Source of the DNA: Ligula intestinalis
Lineage: Eukaryota; Platyhelminthes; Cestoda; Diphyllobothriidea; Diphyllobothriidae
DNA length: 64,000 nucleotides
Assembly (NCBI GenBank): GCA_036362985.1
Contig: JAYGXS010000005.1
Coordinates: forward strand, 48,986,288 to 49,050,287
Direction of reading: 5' to 3'
Under the pieces are notes generated by a model. The model was not told where the DNA came from. It ran no database searches and saw only the letters and a list, made by a program, of their open reading frames with translations. Of the stretch, positions 8,895 to 40,260 are shown piece by piece. The position numbers and the translations under genes are program-made. Numbering within the stretch: the first letter of the stretch is position 1; the number at the start of each line of letters is the position of its first letter.

Positions 8895-11640
8895 ATAGCA
8901 CTATTTCGATTACTCAAGCTACACTAAAGATATCATCTTGCTGAATGCAAGATCTGTTTTAAATAAGATGACTCAACTTACAGCTATTGTGTTCGAGCTG
9001 AAGCCAGATGTTATATGCATTACAGAGTCATGGACCTATCCACTTATTTCTGATGCTTTACTCATAATATACGAATATGATTTCTACCGTCAAGACCGCC
9101 CTACTAAGCGTGGTGATGGTTGTCTTCTCTATATAAAAGCTATTTTTAAGCATTTCTGTTCGACCTAGATGCTGATTCATTCTCGGGAAATTACTGCTTT
9201 GCATCCATTATCCTGTTTCCCCGTCAAAAGGCGATTATCGGATGCATTATAGTCCCCCTAACTCATCGTCGGAAGATGATGAAAAGCTTTGCGAAATATT
9301 TAGGCTGATTTCGGAGTCCGCCTTTGATGCTAAATTTATTGCTGGGGATTTCAACTTTCCCAAAATTGATTGGTCATTGAATTGTTTTCCATCCAGATTT
9401 CAGCCCTTTCTAAATACCATCAATTTTTCAAACTGGTCTCAGTTGGTCTGTTCCCCAATAAGGGATCAGCATATTTTAGATTTAATTTTCAGGAATGACA
9501 GTTCCCCCCTTTTCATTGACTTCAATCAGAACCTCTTCCCAAGTGACCATACTTTGATCCATTGTTGCCTTCCGCTTGCTTCTACGAAAAAGGCTAGCAC
9601 TACTCGTACCTACCGTGCGTTTGACCTAGCTGATATTAATTTAATTAACAACTTTATGGACTCACTAGACTGGCAGGAGCTTTCCTCCACGAACAGTGTA
9701 ACAATTCTCGGTGACTTAATGACGGCAATTTCAAATAGCACTTTGGAATTTGTGCCGATCAAAATTGTTAAGCCTTATACTTCGGACCCCATCGTTCCTC
9801 ATTTTCTTATGTCTAGACTGAAGAAATTGCAAAGACAGTTGAAAGACCAGTCTACTAGTTCATTATCTGTGTACTTTAGAATCGCAGAGATTTTCGAATT
9901 AGCGTGCAATATTCGTCTTGCACGTGACATACATAGGAAATCTTGCGCACTCAGCGAGTTAATCTCTGCAAAATCGATTGCCCAACTGTTCCGCCGTCGG
10001 TCCTCCGCTAAATGAGGTCACGAAATCCCCCCCTTACTGAATGGAAATAAAAACTTTGTGCAAGATGAGTCTGAGAAGGCTGAACTGTTCAATGCGTTCT
10101 TTGCAAAACACCTTACGACGGAATGTGAACCGGTCCCGTCGTTTCAGCCATGCTCAGTCAATACTATCAGTACCATAGATTTCTCCATAGAAGTAATTCG
10201 TAAGCACATTATCCGTCTAAAAAACTCGCACTCCTCGGGAACTGACGGCCTTCCAAATTCACTTATCAAGAGAGTATTCAGCTTCCCCGATTGCTAAGTT
10301 ATCTATTCTCAGCTTATCTTTCAGTCGGTTTCTTTACTGACTCGTGGAATACATCTATTATTCTTCCAGTCTTCAAGTCAGGATCTCATTCGGACGTAAA
10401 TAACTACCGAGGTGTTCATAAAACCCCGGCCCCAGCCAACCTTCTGGAAAAGATCATTTTTAATCAAATTCTCGATCTTTGTGTAGAAAATAAACTACTA
10501 AGTGCCTCACAGCATGGATTTCTACCTGGAAGATCATGCGAAACCTGCCACTTGGCATTCCTTAGCCTGGTTACTTCACTTCTTAATGAACAGCACTCAG
10601 TCATCGTGATTTACTTTGATCTTAGTAAAGCTTTTGACAAGGTGCCACAAAGGTGTCTTTTAGTGAAACTGGAAGCTCTAGGCATCAGGCCTCTTCTCCT
10701 CGATTACATCGCCTCCTACCTGTCTAACCGCAGCCAGGCAATAGCTACTCGATGCCTCAGCCGATCACGAGTGGCGTTTTACAAGGCACGGTTTCAAGTC
10801 CCCTCCTTTTCATTCTTTACATAAATGAAATTTCAACAGTGCTAAATAATTCGGAAAATTTGATTTATGCTGACGACCTTAAGTGTATTTACTCATTTTC
10901 TAAGGACACGGCCAGTAGTTGTGTTGATAAAGTTAGCGCTTACTTGCGTACCCTCTCAAGTTGTAGCGCTACATGGCAGATGGAGTTTTCTCCCTCCAAA
11001 TGTAGTTTCGTGTTTTTTCGTCCCGCAAGGCTTCCTGGAACCATTATCTTCCAAAATAGTCCACTGTTAGAAAGATTTACGATCAAGCATTTGGGTCTTA
11101 CTTAAACGAATAAGCTTGCACTATCACCTCATGCAGATCGAATTTCTGCCAAGGCCGCACAGATATGTGGGTTTATATCGCATGATTTTTTCCTTCCAGA
11201 AATGAAGTTACAACTATATCGCATGTTTGTTCTCCCTCTACTAGAATACTGCTGTCCCTTTTTTGGTTTCATGACTCAGAGTGACCGTAGTAAGATTGAG
11301 AAGGTTCAGCGAGTTTTAACTCGTAAAATATTTTCTGTTTCTGGTCTGGTATGTGTTATACAGATCGATGTCAGTTAGCAGGCATTAAATTTCTTTGGGT
11401 AAGAAGACTCGAAGCTGGTATATGCTTTCTGTTTCGCGTTAACAATAGTCCTAATCTCCCACAAATTAACGCTCTCCTTCCAGTAGACCGACCTTACGCC
11501 ACTCGTAACTCTTCCATGATAATTTTACCAACCCAAAGCTCCACATCTAACCATTTCCGCTTTTTTACCTCCAAACATGCTTTAATTTGGACAACCTTCC
11601 ACTCGATATTAGGCTGTCTTCTACACGATTTTTAAAGACA
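8895..11640 (+). pseudogene. CR1/Jockey-like retrotransposon ORF2 remnant (family Y, copy 1)
   Basis: Decayed ORF2 of a non-LTR retrotransposon that would have encoded an AP endonuclease plus reverse transcriptase. Segments in order: endonuclease start LNARSVLNK...PDVICITESW (8938-9168); endonuclease end GDFNFPKIDW...LDLIF and linker (9242-10015); RT start with NSHSSGTDGLP (10058-10297); RT palm NYRGVHKT, QHGFLPGRSC, IYFDLSKAFDKVP (10291-10824); GVLQGTVSSPLLFILYIN and YADD (10752-11105); C-terminal region (11110-11640). At least four frameshifts and several stops separate the pieces. The RT motif NYRGVH and the spacing match the copy at 44560, so they form one family. Confidence 0.85.
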
Positions 11641-11746
11641 AAGTACATGAGCATTTGAATTTAGAGGAAATAAAGTCGCTACAGTCTGTTTCCTTTCCAA
11701 ACACGAAAGTTGTAGATTTTGAAAATGGTCCTCCTGGCATTTGAAG

Positions 11747-11976
11747 CAGAGTCAAACATCACTTCCAAGGGCTGCGAACTCTTCTCCGTGTTTGCAACTT
11801 TCCTGTAGTTTTCGAGGTCGCTATTAATGGTTATCGCCAACTTTCCGAAGGGCTCTGGAGTCAGAGTCAAGCATCAGTTCCAAGGGCTGCAAACTCTTCT
11901 CCGTTTTCGCAACCTTCTCTGTGGTCTTCGTGGTCGCTATTAATGGTTCTCGCCAACTTTTCGACGGGCACTGGAG
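11747..11976 (+). repeat. Tandem duplication, about 115-nt unit
   Basis: Two adjacent copies start at 11747 and 11862 (cagagtcaa...catca.ttccaagggctgc), about 90% alike by eye. They follow the CR1-like Y remnant and may be part of its 3' untranslated region. Confidence 0.7.
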
Positions 11977-13572
11977 TCAGGTTGGTCGCATCTCTGTGAT
12001 GGTGCCTTGACTTCTACTGGCTTCTCCTATTGTCCTGGATGACCCCTTCTTAACTCAAAGATATATTATTTTGCCCATGACCATAAACGTCCCGAACCCT
12101 CAACATCAGGTCCCAATCTAACCACATCAAACCTTGTTACCTATTGAGGCACTTTTTACTCCTGTAGTTTTTTGGAAATCGGTGGCCCGTGGAACTCATC
12201 CACCGATTTAAGAGTTTTTTTACTGCTGATTACAATTATTGTATGAGAGTTCACTGTTTATCATTATTATTTTTATTTTCATGATAGCACTAAGTTTGTA
12301 ACGACAGGGTCCCTTTGGCCTTAAATATACAAATAATTTTTATTATATAAATACCTGACAATGCGGTTTTGTCGGTTGAGGATTTCTGCCCAAAACTGCC
12401 ATTCTGACTCCTTTTTGGTTGTAACACTTCTAATATACTAATCGTGTGAATACCAGACGTATTTTTCGTGTAATGCGTGCTGAAATCACATATTTTTCTT
12501 CCTGGTGTCGTTTGAAATTTGTTTCGAGTTTCATGTCCTTTGTGATTCTAAAGTTTGAATATCTTAATGTAGAAGACACCTATTTGGAAGTTATTTACGA
12601 AAGCATTTTTATTTTCTAATTTGAACATCACGATTCTTTAATTTTTAAAACATTCCTTGAGTGCAGATTCTATCATGCCACTCAGGTACAAACTTTAATT
12701 TTCACTCGCTTCCAAAATTCCTGTCGATGGTGTGCTTCTTAAATCTACTCTCAGCGGTAGAAGTCGATGTCAGAACATAGCCTGGGTCGTTATATAATTC
12801 TTGTAGATCTCAGTCCTTCAAATTATTGACACTTCATCCGTTCAGTTAAGAAGATTTATCAATCAAATTTATCCTGATAGATGTTCGTGGTTTACCTGCA
12901 CAAAACAAAAGATTGGTGGCGCCATTTTGACCTAAGCCCACAATCTCTGGGCAGACGACAAATGTTTCTGACTGCTGGGTCACGGACGCATAAAAACAGA
13001 AAACCTTATCGAGCTTTGGAAAATGTGTAAAATGATCGCCACAAACCGGGTGCGAACTAGTGCAGACAGAGAAGGGGTGCCCCTACGCCACTGTTTATTG
13101 GAAATAGTTCTATACAATATAATTGAGAAAGCATCAGAGGTAGCCAAAATGATGGCAAAGCTGGAAATTCTGCTATTTTTTCACTTGCTGATAAGCACGC
13201 AAAAAGCCCAGTGACCTTAACGACTCTCGCCTACGAGGAGGAAAATCGCAAAAGTTGTCGGGGATGGAGATGAAAATCTATAACTTATAGAAGGATATGG
13301 AAAGTCTAGAAACGTGTGTTCACCGTTCAATCAATAAAAGGATACTGGTCGAGCCAGGAATCCCAAAAAGTAAATAAGTCATGCAAACAAAGCTAGGTAG
13401 CATTGAAATCTAGAACCTCGTGTCTGCAGAGCTCAGAACTATGGTGGACCTTTCTTTCGTTCGGATCTTATTCTTGACATTCAGCTCAGACAGCATCAAC
13501 TACGCTTTACCTATCATTGCTGGATGCTTCAACAAATAGAAGTGTTGGAAATTAAATCGAGCTTGAGGAACC
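11977..13572. other. No recognisable feature
   Basis: AT-rich spacer. The early part (to about 12360) may still be retroelement-derived. No gene is supported. Confidence 0.35.
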
Positions 13573-13650
13573 GAAGAAGAAGAAGAAGAAGAAGAAGAAG
13601 AAGAAGAAGAAGAAAACGCAGAAGAAGAAGAAAAAGAAAAAGAAGAAAAC
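13573..13650 (+). repeat. (GAA)n microsatellite
   Basis: A nearly pure GAA run (13573-13614) followed by interrupted GAA/AAAGAA units to about 13650. Confidence 0.9.
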
Positions 13651-14489
13651 CGAAAAATATTGGTACGATCACACAAAAATGAGGTCCAACTTACAGTGAA
13701 CTTCGTCCTTCATGATAGACCAGTAGTGCAGAAGCCATTAAAAACACACTAGCGCAGTCAAATCGAGGTTTATCACTTATTGTAGAAAGTGAGATCAGTG
13801 CTGATTCAGATAACATAGTCGACCCGATTATAAGTTTTCCTGATTTTGAAGGTGCACCAACAAATCCGAGTACTTAATTACCCAGCAGACATCTGGGAGG
13901 AGAATACCATATCGTTATAACGAGAGCTCGTGAGTTCAATTCTTCGGTTGCAGAGGAAACGCCCTAAGGGGATTTCAATCATTTCCGAGCATATTCGAGT
14001 GCTGCCTTTCAGAACAGGTAATATGACACCATTCGCAAAGCCCTCTCCTCTGGCTAGGAAAATCCAGTGTTTTGCATGAGTTTTATCTTAATGTCATGCT
14101 TGACAGGCCTCACACCTAATATAACAAGAAATACTTCTATGTAACTCACGTTGGAACCGATGAAAAGACACGAAATGAGACGACTCAGAACAAAACAGAA
14201 GGGGAGGATAGAAGAGAGGAAAAGGATAAAAATAAGATGATCGTTCCCGTAGTAGACACCTAAAATAATCAGAGCTAGTCCCCATAGGGAAAACAACACT
14301 ATACTTAGATATGCATAGTCTGTTCAATAAAATGAACATAGCTTTCTGACGCTATTGGGGAACGTAACCTACGGCTCAAATGTTATCAGCTCTTTCAAAG
14401 AGACAGAAAAAGTCAAGAAGGAGTCATCGTTGTCCCTGTTGGTCGCAATATAAGTGCAGTATCTAATCAAAATTCCACGACAGCTAAAG

Positions 14490-15115
14490 TTGAATTTCAG
14501 ACAAGGCACCTACATCGGAGAAACCTGAAGACTCCTCAAGACTCGAGGTGCCGAACATGCGAGAGCAGTGCGGAGGAAATATGCCGCGCTTTCGAGTCGC
14601 GGCTCGTTTGACGAGACGCTGCCACACCTTCAAATTTGATGAGGCCAAATTTCTCGTAAGAAATGACAATCGTGCGAGCCGCGAGTTTCTTGAGCCATGG
14701 TTTACGGGCTCCCAAACCATAGGTAAGTGCAACGACCTGCCCAAACCACATTCGGTGTTCAAACTCACTGTTTCCAAAGCAAGTTACTACTCAGGGAGCG
14801 CAAAGGCGAGTGCGTCTTCTAACCCCAGCGCCACAGAGCCAATCGGTCAAGCAATCATCATGCCCAAGTTTGCCAAGGGAAGCAAAACTTCAGAAGGCCA
14901 CGAGCAGCACACTGGCCATAAAGTAATAAGTATACAAGCGGACAACTATCCTCAATAGGGGAGCCATTAATTGGCATTGGTTTGTAGCAACATAGCGACG
15001 TTATCCTATAAGAACTGTAACTCCTTGTTTATGAGTTACCCTTTTCTGCTATTGCCCTTGATGCTGGATCCACGACGTCAGCCGAATAAAGCTCTTGTTC
15101 CAGCAATCGCATCTG
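14490..15115 (+). pseudogene. PLE fragment with GIY-YIG endonuclease remains
   Basis: On the + strand the sequence gives TYIGET then a stop, RLLKTRGAEHARAV (about 14510-14575), the GIY-YIG core as it appears in PLEs. After a frameshift comes the conserved following segment (HTFKFDEAKFLVRNDN.ASREFLE, 14548-14900), and then a decayed ribozyme/terminal-repeat tail (gacgtcagccgaataaagctc, 15075-15115). The RT domain is absent and frames are broken. The same segments occur on the - strand at 28845-29300. Confidence 0.65.
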
Positions 15116-15557
15116 CTTTCTCATAATACAAATGATCACATTAAATGCTGAGTGCATATAGTGGTATTTGTAGTGTCAAATTTATATTGACAGGTTCATA
15201 AAGAGTTCTGTCTGTAACCCTCACATACTTGGATACGATTCCTCTTCCACTGTGCATTCTGTACTGCGGTGACTGGTTATTCTTTTCCTTTTTACTGGAT
15301 TTGGGTCTATTTGGAACGGTTCTCTACTTCAGATTACTATAAAATGTTTTCACTTCCTACAAATAGCTCAGTGCCCCGACTAGTTGCCATTTTTACCTGC
15401 TAAAATTTAACAGTGACACTTGAGCAAAGCCTTTATTTGGTTCAGAAAGAGTTCTACATACAAACTGCAAAGCAAACTCGTATGTTGTGGATAAACAATG
15501 GTATCCTGATCACGCTTAGAGGGGGATCTCTAAGGAAAAAAATGCTTTTCATTCTCA

Positions 15558-15785
15558 TTGATTCTCATTTGCTGATAAACTGTGGTAGATATAATGAAAA
15601 AAGTGTCAGTAGCAGCACCTTGCAACTGGCTCACACTTATCGCTGATGTTAAGCCTACATTTGTACATTTGCATTATGTAATATTGTTACGGTGGACCTA
15701 TTATGCGATTTTGGTTATGAATAGGGAGCTCAAGGGCGAAAGCCTTCTTCCCCTAATAAAGTGACTTAAAGTGACTTAAAGTGAC
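15558..15785 (+). mobile_element. 5'-truncated CR1-like element, family X
   Basis: About 230 nt matching the extreme 3' end of the X element at 46208: the final codons (NCGRYNE.SVSSSTLQLAHTYR with changes), the 3' UTR, then AATAAAGTGACTT repeats. It is truncated at 5' and ends in three GTGACTTAAA-type units (15755-15785), the usual tail of this family. Confidence 0.8.
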
Positions 15786-17010
15786 CTCTTAGTGTCTGTT
15801 CAGTTGCAATATCTCTTTTGACGCCATAGTAAAGACACTGAGACCGGTGTCTGGTGCCCGTTATATGTCGACCATAGCAGAGGAAGACATCGACTGGGTG
15901 TTCCACCGGATGGTTCGTAGAACTATGACTTGCAAATCAAGGAGTTTATCATTATAGCAGCCCTACGCTACATCTTAGACACCCTCAGTCCCTCTCTGGC
16001 CTGTCAGACAGCTGGTAGAAATGCAAGCAACGGGTTTCGATGTGTCTTTGTAGAATCAAGTTTGCTAGATGTGCTGAGGTATAGAATGTGTTGAGGCGCC
16101 GTGGGGATGGATTCCCTCATGCCGGTCTCACTCTCTCGTCTTTCTCCCCTGAACCTGTCTATTGCCCGAGCCTTTCAACCAACTGGTGATGAGCTAAGCC
16201 ACAGAACCTGTGAAAGCTAGACAGCGTATGCCACACGCGTCTGTCACACAGGACCTGGTCACAACTTCATGTACCAAGCTACTGAAGTGTGCGTATTCTG
16301 AAAGTTGACATTTTATTTGTCATACTGGCGGGGGAGGAGCTGATCATATGCTTTCTTTCGGGAACAGTTGGTGCGAAACTGGGGATGTTGCTCGGTGCAT
16401 AGCAGATTAATGCGTAGCTCAGGGATGTGTTGACCGAGATGTGATTATGCATTTCGGGCTGTGGTATTTAAACGCAAATTTCACCTCAGTTATATCCTGA
16501 GAATGCTGAGTATACGCTTTTAAGAAAATATCTCAGATGCAGAAGTTCTGGATCAAATCGAAACCTTAAGTGCGCATACCTTGCTGTAATGAATGTGTGA
16601 CTACGTAAAAGTTGGATGAGCAGCACTCACTCAAGCGACTTATTCCACGGCAACGTCTCACGGATGTATTTGGACAAGAAGGAGAAAATGCTTTACAAAG
16701 ACACCCTCAAGCATCTCTTAATCAGTCAGGTAAAGTGATTCTTCGAAGGGCCACCCAGTGGCGTCTTTCCGCTGATGTGTCTTACGAAATTATTATTTAA
16801 AGTTTTAATGCCTGATTCATGTTTAGTTAATGCGCGTTTAATGCATGATAAGTGCAGAATGGACTTCTTTTATGTATTTGGGGTGTCTTTGAGGACATTT
16901 TTCATGTAAAAGTGAGATTATTCGTGTGACTCAATCATTCAGCATAACATGGAATCCATTTCCGTTTGTTTGGGAACAACTTAACTCATACCTGTGCAAC
17001 AAATAGCATT
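15786..17010. other. No recognisable gene
   Basis: Flanked by two X-family fragments in opposite orientation. No domain or structured repeat recognised. Confidence 0.4.
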
Positions 17011-17751
17011 AGTCACTTTAAGTCACTTTAAGTCACTTTATTAAGGGAAGAAGGCTTTCGCCCTTGAGCTCCCTATTCATAACCAAAATCGCATAATAGG
17101 TCCACCGTAACAATAGTACATAATACAAATGTACAAATGTAGGCTCAACATCAGCGATAAGTGTGAGCCAGTTGCAAGGTGCTGCTACTGACACTTTGTT
17201 CATTATATCTGCCACAGTTTCTCAGCAAATGAGAATCAAGTTTGTGTTTAAAAATTTCAACAGTATCTGAGAGGACCACATCTTCCGGGAGTCCGTTCCA
17301 CGCTCCAATGACCCTCTGAGAGAAGGCGTTTCCTCGAACGTCGATACGGGCCGGTTTCCTCTGTAGTTTAAAAGGATGACCTCGCAGATGGTCAGTCCGA
17401 GCCAATTCGAAGAAATCATCAAATTCTAGGGCACAGTCTCGGCCTCTAACAATTCGGTAGGTTTGTATGAGGTCCCCGCGGAGTTGCCTATAATTGAGAG
17501 GGAAAAGATCAAGTTCGGTCAGTCTGTCTTCATAAGGCAGATGACCAAGATTCTTGACCATCTTCGTAGCCCTCGCCTGCACTCGTTCCAGGTGCAGATA
17601 ATCCTTCTTGAACCACGGATGCCAGGCCTGGACAGCATACTCCAAGTGGGACCGAACAAACGCTCCGTAGGTTTTCCTGAAGAGCTCCTTGTCAATGTTT
17701 ACGAATCCCCGCCTTATCGCAAACAGCACCTGTGTCGCGCGTTTAGCTGCC
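17011..17751 (-). mobile_element. 5'-truncated CR1-like element, family X (C-terminal ORF2 intact)
   Basis: Minus-strand copy with the 3' tail (tandem TTAAGTCACTT units in + text) at 17011-17045 and an open frame down to the ORF2 C-terminus at 17154. It encodes AAKRATQVLFAIRRG, the SHLEYAVQAW motif typical of CR1 ORF2 ends, and finishes LQLAHTYR. It keeps a Tyr codon in PLNYRQLRGD where the long copy at 46683 has a stop. The 5' break lies exactly at an ATA microsatellite. Confidence 0.85.
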
Positions 17752-17782
17752 TTTATAATAATAATAATAATAATAATAATAT
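17752..17782 (+). repeat. (ATA)n microsatellite at element boundary
   Basis: Nine or so ATA units directly at the 5' truncation point of the X-family copy. Read on the - strand it adds a poly-isoleucine run to the open frame. Confidence 0.85.
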
Positions 17783-18780
17783 GTTTATTATGCCAGTTTA
17801 CAGGCAATTGCAAAGAGTTGGTAATGCACCTCTTGGGCGCCTTCCAACACCTCGAAGACCGGAAAAAACCTAAAACAAACTCCTTATGTTGCAGCCAGTA
17901 TTGGTTTTGTTTCAGGTTTTTTGTTTCGTCAATACTGGGCGAGATTAGGAGTTTGTTTCAAGTGAAAAAAACCTGCCTTCAAAGGTATGATACAAACGGA
18001 ATAAATGTACAGTTGTAAGCTGAGTTGACTCATCAGCAGGAGAACTGTTTCATATCGTTTAAAAACATTAGTTCCAGACGGAGAGGGTTGGCACAAGAAC
18101 ACAGTGTTCTCAGTCTTTCTTCAATGGTTGTCGGCAAAAGTTGCGAGCTATCGGCTGAAGGGTTAGCAGACTGCGGGTTGCTGCTTCAGCCGCATTATCT
18201 TCAGCAGTGAAGCCTGGCGGGGTTCAAAGTCCACGAACGCCATCAGAGTGAAAGAGAGATTCCACCGAGTCAGCACCCAAAATTCGTGAAAGTTGTCCTG
18301 AATGTAGAAAACTAGTTACAGCTCTCTTAAACATAGGGTAGTTTTGCTGGGTTTTAATACTTTTGGGCAGCTAATACACTATCAGTATTTGAAGGCAATC
18401 GAGGGAATTGGAATTGAGATACATTATTTTAAGTCAACTTATTTAGATTGTAGATCAAAATGCGTGTGTTAAAGAATCTTTATTTTAGTCAGTAAACTTT
18501 AAGTCTGTCTGTATTAAGAATAAGCCCCTTTAAAAGAATCATATACCGTCGTCAACATTCACAAGTGTGCCCTAGTCTTGACTAATATGTGAGTTTATGA
18601 TGACATCAGCTGAGGCCGTCTACCTATATTTTCCTCCTATATTTTCCTCCTTCACCTAAATAACAATTGCTTCTAACCATACGCATGTAGCTGCGCAGGC
18701 CAGGTTATGATCTACGCAAGACAATTGTCAGCCTACACTGACTAATCAAAGTTGTATTTGACCTCGAACTTCTTGTTTTT
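17783..18780. other. Upstream region of the AFG3L2 gene
   Basis: No coding feature recognised. The promoter of the downstream gene should lie here or further up, but I see no convincing TATA or initiator element. A short duplication (tattttcctcc twice) occurs at about 18628-18652. Confidence 0.35.
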
Positions 18781-18788
18781 GTATGCAG
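18770..18788 (+). promoter_or_regulatory. Acceptor-like site 25 nt before the AFG3L2 start codon
   Basis: A T-rich run (ttcttgtttttgtatgcag) ends in AG at 18787-18788 and is followed by a 25-nt leader and the start ATG. It fits either a 5' UTR intron or a spliced-leader trans-splice acceptor. RTCA has a similar site 33 nt before its ATG. Confidence 0.4.
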
Positions 18789-18813
18789 ACGACTTTGGGG
18801 GAACACTTAAACC

Positions 18814-39561
<20,748 letters not shown>

Positions 39562-40209
39562 ATGTGGAACCGGTTCTCACGCTCGCTCTCTTTATCATCC
39601 CCACCTCTGTTGTCATCATGTGGCCCAAGCCTCTTCTCGTCGCCTTGTGGACACGTAGCCGCGACGGTCTTTTGCTCCTCATTCTTGCTTCTTTCCGTGG
39701 TATAATCGCCCTGGTGGTTCAAAACTGTGACCATCTTGTTTTTTTCAATATTCTTTGCTACAAAAGAGTAGAAAATGCTTCAAGCTTTGTTGTTCTGAAT
39801 GCGTTTTCGGAGGTCTGATAGATATCAGTGTTGGACCGCAAGTCACCGACACTCGATTTTTCAAACATTAGTTTTGAAAGATTTTACGATATATGTGGTC
39901 GTACAAAGTGGGGACTGTGGCTCTGAGTCTTATAGCTATCTTAACGGTATTTAATGCTCACATCTACGCTTGTTTTCCACGATCTTACCGCGTTTGGGAG
40001 AAGTAAAAAGTCCAAGTATTAGCGTTACCGAGCTTATGTAATTTCGGTCTCAACACCAGTGTGACGCAGAGTCCGATCTAATTTCCGCCCTCTGGCCGGT
40101 GGGTTATCTAGATCCTAAATTCCTCCTGAGAGAATATCTAACCATCGCATAAGACGTCCTACATGCCAAGGAGTAGAATGAAAGAAACGATTTTGGCAAA
40201 TAATGCAAG
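39562..40209. other. Intergenic stretch between convergent AFG3L2 and RTCA
   Basis: It should hold the AFG3L2 3' UTR. No canonical AATAAA was found on the + strand here, so the AFG3L2 polyadenylation site is not assigned. Confidence 0.4.
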
Positions 40210-40215
40210 TTTATT
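40210..40215 (-). other. RTCA polyadenylation signal AATAAA
   Basis: AATAAA on the - strand, about 46 nt past the RTCA stop codon at 40261-40263, at a normal place for a short 3' UTR. Confidence 0.6.
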
Positions 40216-40260
40216 GGATGAATTGCATATTACCTCTGTCGCCTCAGTCGGGGTGGGGAT

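Noticed and set aside
14054..14339. Two overlapping 81-aa minus-strand frames, one with a hydrophobic stretch
   Set aside because: They run antisense to what looks like decayed PLE sequence just before the GIY-YIG remnant, and the frames match nothing known.
39562..40260. AFG3L2 polyadenylation signal
   Set aside because: No AATAAA was found on the + strand in this interval, and weaker variants could not be told from chance.
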